Shown: positions 21,801-32,452 of the stretch, piece by piece | Position numbering within the stretch: the stretch's first letter is position 1 | Layout: each line of letters begins with the position of its first letter | Assembly: GCA_027574665.1 (NCBI GenBank) | Contig: CM050666.1 | Location: 8,866,001-8,930,000, forward strand | Length of the DNA: 64,000 bases | Direction of reading: 5' to 3' | DNA from: Rhynochetos jubatus | Lineage: Eukaryota > Chordata > Aves > Eurypygiformes > Rhynochetidae | The notes under the pieces: model-generated | Seen by the model: the letters and a program-made list of their open reading frames with translations, nothing else | Told to the model about the DNA's origin: nothing | Databases searched by the model: none | Made by a program: the position numbers and the translations under genes

Positions 21801-24800
21801 TTTTAAAGGCTGGAACAACTCAGCTGTCTTTCCCACCCCACCCCTTTTCTTTTTTTTGTAGAATTTGTCATTAATCCCAATGGGAAATCGGAAGTTTGCA
21901 TACTGCATGAATATATGCAACGAGTCCTAAAGGTTCGCCCTGTTTACAATTTCTTTGAATGTGGTAAGTCTCAGTTTTTTAATCAAGCACGTGCCGTTTT
22001 GAAGGGCTTAGCTCCTGCTTGGACAGCTTAAAAATCAAATGATGGACATATTTCCAAGGGAGTATTGTCCAATTCTAGCTAGGAAATGTTTTTTGTATCT
22101 TAAGCAGGGCTTTTGAGGACAGGAGAGGTCTTACCTTTAAAATAACAATATAGCTTTTCACTTGGAAAACTCTGCCTTCGTGAAAATGGATGTAACTAGT
22201 TTGCATCTGAAAGGACACATCAGTGAAACATGGGCAATTACTGTTTTGCTGACTGTTCACAATTAATATTTGCTTAATTTTCTTGTCGTTATTGTCCAGA
22301 AAATCCGGTTGGAAGGCACACATTGTTTTAGTGAATCATCATAATCCTGGGAGGGGAAAAATGATAAATACTAAATCCAAATAGTTTCTGAAGAGAAACA
22401 TGTAGGCTGTTGATCATGAAGGGGTTAAGAATTTGAAAGATTTCTGCAGACACGTACATACCCGTTCTAAAGCTGCAGTAGTTTGAGATATTCTTCTGAT
22501 GTTGTTCTGTTCTGGTTTATTTCCAACTAACGAACCCCCTTTTTTTTTCCTGTAAATTCCAGCGAGATGCCTTATCCAGCTGCGTCTGAGATTGCTTTAC
22601 AAAGTGGTATAGCACATGTTCCTTGCTTTTTTGCCTTTGCCAGGTTTTTTGGGGGGTACCTTATGGAGGAGGAAGAAACTACACTTTTTTGGCAGTAGGC
22701 TTGAAAGGACTAAGTTGTGCAGCTGGCATCGAAGGAATTACAAGCTGGGCATCTTGGTTTAGTGTGGAATCTGTAAATATTCAGAATTATGTTGTTCCTA
22801 TATATGCCTGCACACTCTGAATTTTCACTACCAGAATGTGTAGCTCTTGTATTTACAGCGTTAGTGATGCAAAAACTTTGGAATGAACATCTGAATTCTG
22901 GCAGGTTATCAATGTTCTCTTAAAATGTAAAAGTTCTTCCTTTGGATCCAGGAATGAACTGCATGGCGGTAAGTCTCTGTTAGTGGAAAACTCTCTTCAG
23001 TGTTTCACGTACTGGAATAAGCAATTCTTCAGTCTTTCTGAAGCGTACACAATTTCCATCCCTCTTGAAGCTGACACGAAGAAGAAAGTGAATCTTGATA
23101 GTGGTGCTATTTCATGTTCATGATGAGTGTTTTGCATTGGGAGTTCTGAAAAGCTTTCTTGTCTTTTTTCCTCCCCTCGCCTCTGCTCCCAGAGAACCCA
23201 AGTGAACCTTTTGGAGCCTCAGTGATTATTGATGGAGTAACTTATGGGGCAGGAACTGCCAGCAGCAAAAAACTTGCCAAGAATAAAGCCGGTAACACTT
23301 TTTCTTAATATCAATTGCTGAATTGCTTATCTGTTCTCATTTCTGCTTTCAGGATCATAGAATCACAGAACGGTTTGGGTTGGAAGGGATCTTAAAGACC
23401 ATCCAGTTCCAACCCCCTGCCATGGGCAGGGACACCCTCCACTAGCCCAGGTCGCTCCAAGCCTCATCCAGCCTGGCCTTGGACACTGCCAGGGATGGGG
23501 CACCCACAGCTTCTCTGGGCAGCCTGTCCCAGTGCCCCCCACCCTCTCTGGGAAGAACTTCTTCCTGATATCCAATCTAAATCTCCCCGCTTTCAATTTA
23601 AACCCATCACCCCTTGTCCTGTCACCACAGGCCCTTGTAAAATGTCACCCTCAGCTTCCTTGTAGCCCCCCTCAGGTACTGGAAGGGGCTCTAAGGTCTC
23701 CCCAGAGCCTTCTCTTCTGCAGGCTGAACAAGCCCAACTCTCTCAGCCTTTCTTCGTAGCAGAGGTGATATATTTGCACGAGCCAGGAGGAATCATTTTG
23801 TTAATAATCAAAGAAGGTACACTGTCTTTTTGGTAAAAGTGGCAAATACTGTTGCAGGCGTTTCTGACGGCCCTAAGTTCTGTGATAGGAAAGGAAGAAG
23901 AAACTTCAGATGTGAACTTCCATGTGAACTGTTGTGGTACACTGAGCAGCTGTAAGATCTTCTCTAATGATCAGAGCCATAAGAATGGGTTGGGCATTAG
24001 TATTTATCCTGTCACCTGCTATAGAAGCAGCAGGTGTATGGATTTGAGCAAAACGGCAGTCTTTGCTCTTCTTTAAAATCAAACAAAAAAACCCTCTTAA
24101 GATTCTGGCCAGGTGGTTCTCTTACCAACTTGAACAAGTACAATATTTTTTTTTTCCTTAAAAAGTGCAAGTGAACGTACATTTACAAAAAGAAGGTGCC
24201 CGTCTTACCTGTAAAGGTGCTCTCTGGTCAGAGTGGGTATTTCTTGGGAAGGTGTGAGGCTTGCTGAGAGTGCTTCATTCTGCTGGTTTTCTTTACAATC
24301 ATTGTTTAAAATAAAGGTGATCAAGATGTTTAATTGTTTTCTGCAGCTCGAGCTACACTGGAAATCCTTATTCCCGATTTTGTTAAACAGACCTCTGAGG
24401 AGAAGCCCAAAGACAGTGAAGAACTTGAGGTACTGAACTCTTGCTTGCTGTCTGTTATTATCAGAGTCTGGTTTTAAAAACATTACTCCTTTGATATCAG
24501 AAATATTGATGAAAATTTCAATTTTCTCAGTCAGATGGAAGTGTGAAATGCTTCATTTACAGCAAGATCTTTGGCAATGGAAATACTCTTTTTTTTCCTA
24601 TTGGATTAGAAAATTTACTGTGATGCAGAGAACTAGTCCCTTGTGAAATATTAGATCACTTCCTGAGGACCTGAAATGTTCCACGATGCTAGACTGAAAA
24701 TATAATACAGTTTCATAACTGGTTGAAACTAAAATAAAATAACCTTGTCCTCAGGGTGAAAGGATGATAAAGAATGTATGAGATTGTCTTTTTCATGTCC

Positions 24801-26965
24801 ATCTTCTTTGTAATGTAAAATTGGAGTTAAAGAATTAAATACCTGTGTCAGTCTTAGTGATGCTGGCAAGTACCTCCACAATGGATTTAAAAATACTTTT
24901 TTAAGTATTAAGCACAGAGTAGCAGAATTTGTTTACTGCTGTAAAGGAGAAACAAGAGTTAGGAACAGAATAAGGTCTTGCTTGTGCAAAAGCTCAATAA
25001 CCCTTTTCAATTCCGTTGCAGTATTTTAACCATATCAGTATTGAGGACTCACGGGTATATGAACTCACCAGTAAAGCTGGACTCTTGTCTCCATATCAGA
25101 TTCTCCATGAGTGCCTTAAAAGGTAAGGCTGTAGGTTGAGGAGAAACTGTCGTGTACAGGTGTTCGTGTTTGCTTGGTAGCTGGTACCCAGAGTTTGTCA
25201 GGAACTGGGACATGTGTGGACTGGCCACGCTTCCTGCACTCCCTGTGGCTGTAAGAGATGTGGTGCAGCTGAACTGGTTAATGCTGTATCTGCTCCGAAT
25301 TTCTTTTTGCTGTTTATGCCTCTTGTCTTGGAGATGAGGATTCAGTTGTGGGACATCAACATATTTGGGTTTCTTTTATACAGGCTGCCTTTCTGGTCAA
25401 GTTACTGATCTAAAAGAACTCTTTATTAACTTAGGCCTTAAAATGTATTGTTAACGTATCTAACTCCATTGCAATGACTGTCAAAGATGACTGCAACCAC
25501 TGCAGCTGTTTGTGCTTTTACTTAGTAAGTGATACGGATTTTGTTTGTGCTTAAGAAACCATGGAATGGGGGATACATCCATAAAGTTTGAAGTGATTCC
25601 CGGTAAAAATCAGAAGAGCGAGTATGTCATGACTTGTGGCAAGCACACGGTGCGAGGCTGGTGTAAGTACAGTACTCAGTGTGACCTCTGGGAATGCTGT
25701 CCTTTCTTCCTGTTCTCCTGTGGTGTGCATTTTGCTTGTTCAGCTGTCTAGCTCGTTACATGCTTATTCTGCTCCTCTCTGCTGTCTCAGTGTTGAATAA
25801 CGCAAGTAAATATTGGTGTTCATCTGGTGATGTGATGGGCCACCATTGACGCATTTTCATGGTTGTCTTTACAGGCAAAAATAAGAGAGTGGGGAAACAA
25901 TTAGCTTCTCAGAAAATCCTACAGCTACTGCATCCACATGTGAAAAACTGGGGCTCTCTTTTGCGTATGTATGGTAGAGAGAGTAGCAAGATGGTTAAAC
26001 AGGTGAACATGATTTTGTTGGATTGTAACCTACCTTGTGATTGTGTTCTTGCTTTTGTGCTTCTCGGGGGGTTCCAGTTACAGCAAAGCTTTGGTGGTAT
26101 CTGGCTTGGCCTAACAGCGTTGTTCCCGGCCGTGGCAACGCAGTGTGCGTTTGGTGAGCAGCCCTCGGTTCTTCTGAACTGATTGTCATGCCTCGCTGTT
26201 GCCAGAACACCAGCTGAGCGCTTTCATTGGCAGCAGTGATCGTGTTAACTTGCATCTTCCAGGTCAAAGTCCTATAACCTAGTCGACATGTAACTAACTC
26301 ATGGAAATACCTCCTACTGCTTGAGGAGTTACCACCATCCCACATTAGCGCTAGTGCTCCACCTATTGTAACTCTCTGGGTTTTTTCCACCAGAGAAGCT
26401 CATCTGTTGTTGCTTATGGTTCTGTTGGATAGGAAACCTCTGACAAAAGTGTGATAGAACTTCAGCAGTATGCCAAAAAGAACAAGCCAAATCTGCACAT
26501 CCTGAACAAGTTACAGGAAGAAATGAAAAAACTGGCACAAGAAAGAGTGAGTATATGCTGGGCTGTGGGGGCAGGCAGGGAGGGGCTGCCATGGGGCAGA
26601 CGTCCCAATGACCAGCATGTTTGGTTCTGTACGGTGTCTCGTGTAAAGACAGCTGCCCAAAAACTTGATGGGGGGAGCCTGCATTTAGAGAGGCTTTTCA
26701 TCCTCTCTTTTAAATGGACTTGTGACTTATTTTACCTACTGCTGTATCTTTTACACTAGAACAAGTCAGCCTTTCACAGCAATTGACATGAGTTTGGCTA
26801 AAATTATTAAAAAATTGAAACCCTGCTTTATTGTTCTGTTCTCTTCATGACTGTGGTGGGGTTTGTCTCACGCTCTTGTAGGAGGAAACACGAAAGAAAC
26901 CCAAGATGACAATAGTGGAATCGGCTCAGCCTGGCAGTGAACCTCTCTGTACGGTTGATGTGTAA
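15897..26965 (+). CDS. DGCR8: DGCR8, Microprocessor complex subunit
   Basis: DGCR8 is the dsRNA-binding partner of Drosha and positions it on primary microRNAs in the nucleus. Coding exons: 15897-16619, 17056-17218, 17657-17799, 18485-18767, 20380-20577, 21862-21963, 23193-23291, 24347-24429, 25022-25122, 25556-25662, 25875-26002, 26433-26546, 26882-26965. All introns are GT-AG and all phases close, giving 775 aa (human 773). Visible domains: acidic N-terminal region with DGSGGD-like repeats; WW/heme-binding region with W309 and W331; heme-ligand Cys354 in [10 protein letters not shown]; dsRBD1 at about 504-583; dsRBD2 at about 608-698; C-terminal Drosha-binding tail from about 700. The ATG has A at -3 and G at +4. 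The mRNA carries two Microprocessor-type hairpins. Identity is beyond reasonable doubt; small boundary errors are possible only at ambiguous splice bases. Confidence 0.97.
16002..16069 (+). ncRNA. MIR1306: mir-1306 hairpin inside DGCR8 coding exon 2
   Basis: The 5' arm at 16005-16026 and the 3' arm at 16045-16065 match the human miR-1306-5p and -3p sequences I remember, with no difference noticed. The arms pair around an 18-base loop region (16027-16044). The hairpin is also protein coding (residues in [17 protein letters not shown]), so the peptide and RNA structure are under joint constraint. In mammals it is the second Drosha-DGCR8 cleavage site of DGCR8 mRNA. Confidence 0.9.
23352..23763 (-). 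mobile_element. CR1 LINE 3' fragment, antisense, in DGCR8 intron
   Basis: It starts with the reverse complement of the CR1 tail (atcatagaatcacagaac, then tttgggttggaaggga), continues through 'ctgtcccagtgccccccacc' and 'cttcttcctgatatcc', and ends near 'cttctctgcaggctgaacaa'. It lies just after coding exon 23193-23291. No intact ORF is present. Confidence 0.95.
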
Positions 26966-29900
26966 TGAGAAAATCTACAAGTGGGGAGCAATAACACAAG
27001 TGGAGGAACTAGATTTTCAACAATGACTTCAAATTGCTGCAGAATGCAAGATAACTTTTAAAATCCAAGCTGCTTCAGTTATGCATTGTTCTTTTTGCAT
27101 CATCAGGGCAATAGTACTTTTTCCTATTCTCTCTTTTTTTTTTTTTTTTATACCTCTGAGATACGTACGTTTAAAGGATCGATCCTAAAGGTCTCTACTT
27201 GGGCAAATGCACAGAGGACAGGCATGTTCACACAGGATAAAATCAATCAAGCACTTTTTCCTGGAAAGCCATCCACGTTGTTTGGAATGGATGTGTTTTA
27301 AGGATGAAATTCAGAATATCTATGTACAGGTTGAAGCTGATGGTTATATATATACACACATTCATATATATGTATATATAAAAGAAATATATGTACATCT
27401 TCTTGTATGAACATGCCTAAAACTATTTTTGTGAAAACTTTCGTTGCATTTCAGCACATAATAATATGCACTGAGAGGACACTTTGACAGATACATGAAC
27501 GCGATGAGCAATGTTCCTAATGCCATAGGATTAGGCCAGTAATGCTGTTTGTTTTGTTTTTTCTCTCTGCCAGGCTTAGTTACTCAAGATCACAGTATGC
27601 AGACTTTTTTATTACTTGAAAAGAACAAGTATACCTGGTAGTGTTAAGAGCAACAGGCTGGATATCCAAAATTACTGGGTTATTTTCCTTGAAAAGAGCC
27701 TGTGTTAGTTTACAGCTCAGTTGAAAGGGGAAAAGAGGGCCCTGCTTACGTGATGAAAATTGAAACTGCAATTTGAAAGGCTGTTCTTGAAGCTCGGAGT
27801 CAAAACACAGCTGACAAGGGTCAACAGTCTGCAAGTCTTTGGCCAGTGAGGTGTTTAAGCCCTCCCACTCCCTTCTCCCAGCAATAGAACACTTTCTCAT
27901 TTGTCCGGAGTCAGAATACATCCGACTTGATCAATTAAGTCTTAATTAACTTATGCCATAAAAGCCAAGAATTAGTAAAAAAACCTGAACCACCACAACC
28001 CTGAGAAATCTGAAAGAACTGCAGCAATTTAGGGTTTCTAAGGAGTTTTTTGGTTTTACTCTTTAATTTCATTTTTAGTTCTTAAAGGAAAAGTGTAACT
28101 TCTGCGATGAAAATTAGCGCGTAGGTTTGGGGTATGACATAGAGTAAGGAGTAGGAGACCGCCGTAACAGGTTATACTGATAAATAAGAAAATGGCAAAT
28201 ATGCAACTACTCTTAGAAGCGGTGGTGGCAAACAGACAGTACTCGCTGTGTCGCCTGAGGCTCTGTGAAATTAAGCAGAGGAGAAGCAGGTTTGGCTGTA
28301 GTGAAAGCACTTCAGGTGGGGTTCTTCGCTGGGCGACGCAGTAAGTCCGAGAACCGCTTTTGTGTGTTCTTTGGTTTGTTCTTGAAGAAGAGAGCGAAAA
28401 CCAAGCTGGTGGTTGGGTGTCAGCGACGCAGCCGAGCGCTGCGCCGCTGTGCTTTACGCTCCTGTAGGAGCGAGAGGTCCGCTCCTGCTGCTGGCCCGGA
28501 CGGAGGTCTGGGGCCTTGGCGAGTTTGGGTTTGGTTTTTTTTTTTTCTCTTGCCGTGTTACATCCAGAGTGCTGCAGGATAATGGATTTAGTGCCTACTG
28601 GATTTTAACGACGTTGGTATCAGTATTGTGAGAGTTTTAGTATCTCCCGTTATTTTGGGAATAGGTGGGGTTTAACTTGTATCTCAAACTAATGTTCTGT
28701 AACGTGGTGCATAGAACGTTTGAGGTTAAACAGGAGGAGTCTCGGCGTCTTACCCGCTTCTGTGTTTGGGTGATGTGCCCAGAGGTCTCTGCAAATATGG
28801 ATTCACCCAGTTGTTATTATTATATTTAGCTTTTCAGTTCCACAAGTTGTAATCCTGTTCTAACAGGATACGGGTAGTTGGAAGACTGTACATGAACTAT
28901 TATTTAAAGAAGTGGCCTATCTAAAAAAAAAAACAAAACCCACAAAAAACACTGCCTCTGCTTTTTTTTGTATAGCTTTAATGACTCTCCATCTCCTGAG
29001 GGGTTTATACTCTTGGTGCAGTACTGGCAAGCAGTGATCACTGTTTGTCTCTCTTTTCGTTGTTTTTTTTATTTTCTTTTCGTAAAGACAGGGCTCGCAT
29101 CTTCTCTGCCTCAATGTATTCCTCTCTTAGGTAGGTTGTACTTCAGCTTGTTTTCAGCAGAAAAACCTGTCCCTGGATGGCACCGTCAAAGACAAATCAC
29201 CCGTGCAGATATTGTTCTTTTTCTGAAACGGGAATGTCAGAGCGTTTGCAGGTCACCTGCAGAGTATCCGCAGATGCCTCGCTTTCCAATTCGTTTTCGT
29301 TCTTTCTAAGAGGATTGCTGTATTACCTCAGTCTGCCACTATCCGAATCGCAAGGTGACCGCTGCCCTTAATTCAAACATCCAGAGATTTCCTTGTGAAC
29401 CAAAGCCTAGAACGTATATTATGCATTCTAAACTTAAACAAAAAAAGATGGTATTAGACCTCGCTGCAGCCTTTAACTGGAGAGACGTCCAGAAAATAGC
29501 GCAATAACTGCTGGAACAAACAACTTAACTGCTGTTTATGTCATTGTGAAGTATTCTTGTGTTTTAATGTTTACTATTGTTTGGAGTAAGAGTCTTGCAT
29601 TTGCACATAAGCACGAGCTGCTGTGATAGAGGATAGATCATTGCATTAACTTCGGCTTCTGCATGAACACTTACAGTGTGGTTCAAGATGTATCCTAAAC
29701 TTGTCTTGTAACTCTTGTGTGTTTCTAGGTAATCGGCTGTAAAGGTTTAGATCTTGACTGTCTGAATGCATAAAACAACTGCTGCTTTTGTCACTGGTAT
29801 TTGTTATTTATCCCTTCTGTATCCAGAGGAGGATGGGTATTTTTATAGGGATGGAGTGTATTTTTAAGAACTGTTCCATCCTTCGGGAATTAGACAGTTT

Positions 29901-30635
29901 CTGCTTTGCATATTATGTGCTTCTCGACAAAAGTGTGGTATGTTGACTTTAAGGATTAAATTAGTGTGCATTCAAATCTTTATGGTACTGATGGAGAACT
30001 TACTGTGACTTCCAGTGAATAGTCAGATGCTACCTATTTAAACACCAGTCATCCAGCTCTTTCTTACCTATTTATTAAACAAAACTGATGAAGTACTTGG
30101 GTACTTGGAAGTTTGGAAAGACCCTGTTATGCATTAACTTAACAGTTGTACGAAAACTTTCACTTTCCTGGGATGCTGTTAGGCTCTATACCAACGTCTT
30201 TGTAACATCCAAGTATTGAGAAGCATCGGGATTACCTTTTTAATTCTCTAGACTGTACTTCAGGTCTGGAGTAGAATTCAGGAAGTGGTAGCCTCCTAAC
30301 TTCCGTGGGGAGAAACGTGAAGTGCCCGGAGCCATGCTGTCGTTAACCAAGCGAAACGGTCAGTTCCAGTATTGTGATGCGTGTCGGAGAACAGCAGAAC
30401 TAAACTGCTTGCTGCCGGGAAGGTAACGGTGGTCGGGTGGTCGCTGCGTGAACCGTCGGGTGCAGTTGCTTGACGCCAGTGCTCAATTGGTACAACTACA
30501 AAGCCTCGTTTTCACTGAGCCTCTGCTTGCTTTTTTCTGCACAATCATATAATCCTGTGTGTTTGGTCTTTGAGTACTACATGTGTATTTTTCAGACAAT
30601 TAGTTTTGAGCAATAAAGTTTGATATTATAAAATG
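26966..30635 (+). other. DGCR8: DGCR8 3' UTR (probable full extent)
   Basis: No canonical AATAAA appears after the stop codon until 30612-30617, implying a 3' UTR of about 3.6 kb, longer than I recall for the human gene. It includes a T run at 27134-27149, an alternating TA/CA patch at 27337-27392, a CpG-rich patch at 28265-28560 and an ATTAAA at 29955-29960 that could give a shorter form. No other gene is recognised in it. Confidence 0.6.
30612..30617 (+). terminator. DGCR8: Poly(A) signal AATAAA, DGCR8
   Basis: A canonical hexamer, followed within about 30 bases by a GT-rich segment (ccagtgtgatcagtgtta), is the usual arrangement of a cleavage/polyadenylation site. It is the first AATAAA downstream of the DGCR8 stop. 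Confidence 0.65.
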
Positions 30636-30639
30636 CTCC

Positions 30640-32370
30640 AGTGTGATCAGTGTTACGGTAGCTCAAGCCTCTTTAGAAAAAGGAACTCTTACTCCTTGAT
30701 TCCCCGGGGTATGTTTAAATAGACGTGGAATCTGTACAGGCTCAGTGGTCAGGGATGTACTTGTGCAGGAAGGAACTGAATGTTTACCTGGCTGGAGGTC
30801 ACTTGGAGTGAAGCTCGTTTTAAACAGCTTCTTGAGCTGGATTTGTGTTGTACTTAAACGATGTTACAGTTGGAGGTGACACAGCCCCAGCCTGAGGTGC
30901 TGGGTTTGGTGCCTGATGTCACCAGAAGGGAGGGGTACCGGCACCCCCACACGCTGTAGTAGTACGTGTTTTGTTCTGTCCGTATTTAAATGTGCGTTAG
31001 AAGTCTGCTTACTGGCCTGAGACTGCAGGTGCTTATCCCTCCTGGCAGCCGGGTGCGGTCGGGTCTGTCGCCGGGACCACAAGCCGCAAAGTTAACGCTC
31101 GGTGCCGATGGCGTACAGAAGTACGAATCCTGAGCGGGGAGCTGCGCGTGAGGGTGGGAGTCTCACCCAGGTTTGTCTTCACAGCCACCCCGTACAGGGG
31201 CAGTGCAGCTGAAGGGGCTGCAGCCCAGGCGTGTTCGCTGGTGTGACCGGGCGTCTGTGATTGCGCTACTCTGCGAGGGCTTGGCGTTAAGTACACTGCC
31301 TTGTTCTCTTGGTGCAGGAGTAGAGCGGCCGCGGGACACCGGAGATAGATCCTTTGGAGTCTAGGGCGGAGGCTTGGTCGAAAGACACTGTCAGTAGTGC
31401 TTCAGTTACAGCCTCGGATGCTGAACTGCTGAGGGGGTAGTCCTGGTTTTTCTCGGTCTGCAGCAGCCACCGAGTCACGCTGCCATCAGCGGGTTTTCCT
31501 GGAGGCTGAGGTTGGCCTGTCTAAAGCTGCTGCGGGATCAAAACGCCCCACTGGGGCTCCCGAACTCCCTAGCGGTCACTGTGACAGAGCTGTGCACAGA
31601 GGGTACCCCCGGTGCAGGATCACAGTCAGGGAGGAAAAGGAGCATCTATCCAAAGGGAAAGATCCCTTACTCCTTCCTGCCCAGCTGGTGCAGGTAATTC
31701 CTGGCTGTAGGCTTGCACGGGTGAGGGTACGGCGAGGGTGAGCTCATCTCGGCTTTGCTCGGACGCTGTAGGGAGCGGTCTAAGCCCTCGCTGCGCTGAC
31801 AGGGACGCTGCCGTCCCGGAACGGATTTCAACTGCGAGAACTGCAGCACTTTAATTACAACATGCTCCTGTTGCTGCCTAGGGAAGGTTGAGCCAGGGCA
31901 TGATTTTGGGAAGGTTTAACGCTTTACTGCCGTATTCCAAAGACACACGGCAGTGTTGAGACTGGCTAGTGAGCCGAAAGAAGCTGGTCCTGCCCGTCAC
32001 AGGTCCCCGCGCCAGGGCTGCCTGCCTGGGGTAGGGGATGCTGTGTGTGCCAGCCCGCAGGGCCCTCCCGTTCGGATGCTGCTGGTACGTAGCAGCTGCT
32101 CGCGCGTGCTTCGAGGCGGCTGCGTGGTACTGCCAGGGCAGGGGACGGTGCCGCACGGTTTCACGCGGCTGTATCCCAACAGATAAGGAATTGCTGTATT
32201 TAAAGCTGCACTGCAGCTGTGTAAGGAGTGAGCACCGTGTATGTTACTTCACTCCCCTGAACTGCCCCCTGCAAGCAGGAGGAGAAAAGCAGGATTTGGC
32301 CAATAACGAGGTTTAACTGCAGTCAGTATGACGCAATAACCTGGAAGCCTTGCAACTCCTGTTGTAGAGG
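30640..32370. other. Gap between convergent DGCR8 and TRMT2A
   Basis: No gene is recognised. The DNA is richer in GC and CpG than the flanking introns (especially 31020-32250), but shows no promoter motif cluster. Several short open frames on both strands have arginine/proline/glycine-rich compositions typical of noncoding GC-rich DNA. Confidence 0.5.
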
Positions 32371-32376
32371 TTTATT
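32371..32376 (-). terminator. TRMT2A: Poly(A) signal AATAAA, TRMT2A
   Basis: TTTATT on the plus strand is AATAAA on the minus strand, only about 77 bases after the TRMT2A stop codon. It is the first canonical hexamer on that strand, so the 3' UTR would be close to 100 bases. Confidence 0.6.
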
Positions 32377-32452
32377 ACCTGGCTGGCACAGAAACAACGC
32401 TACGGAGGCAGTTACCAAGCAGAAGTAGTTTCTGGGAAGCGTCCCTCAGCGG

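Noticed and set aside
23363-23759. Open frames of about 75 codons on both strands in DGCR8 intron 8
   Set aside because: They lie inside a truncated CR1 fragment and are repeat-derived.
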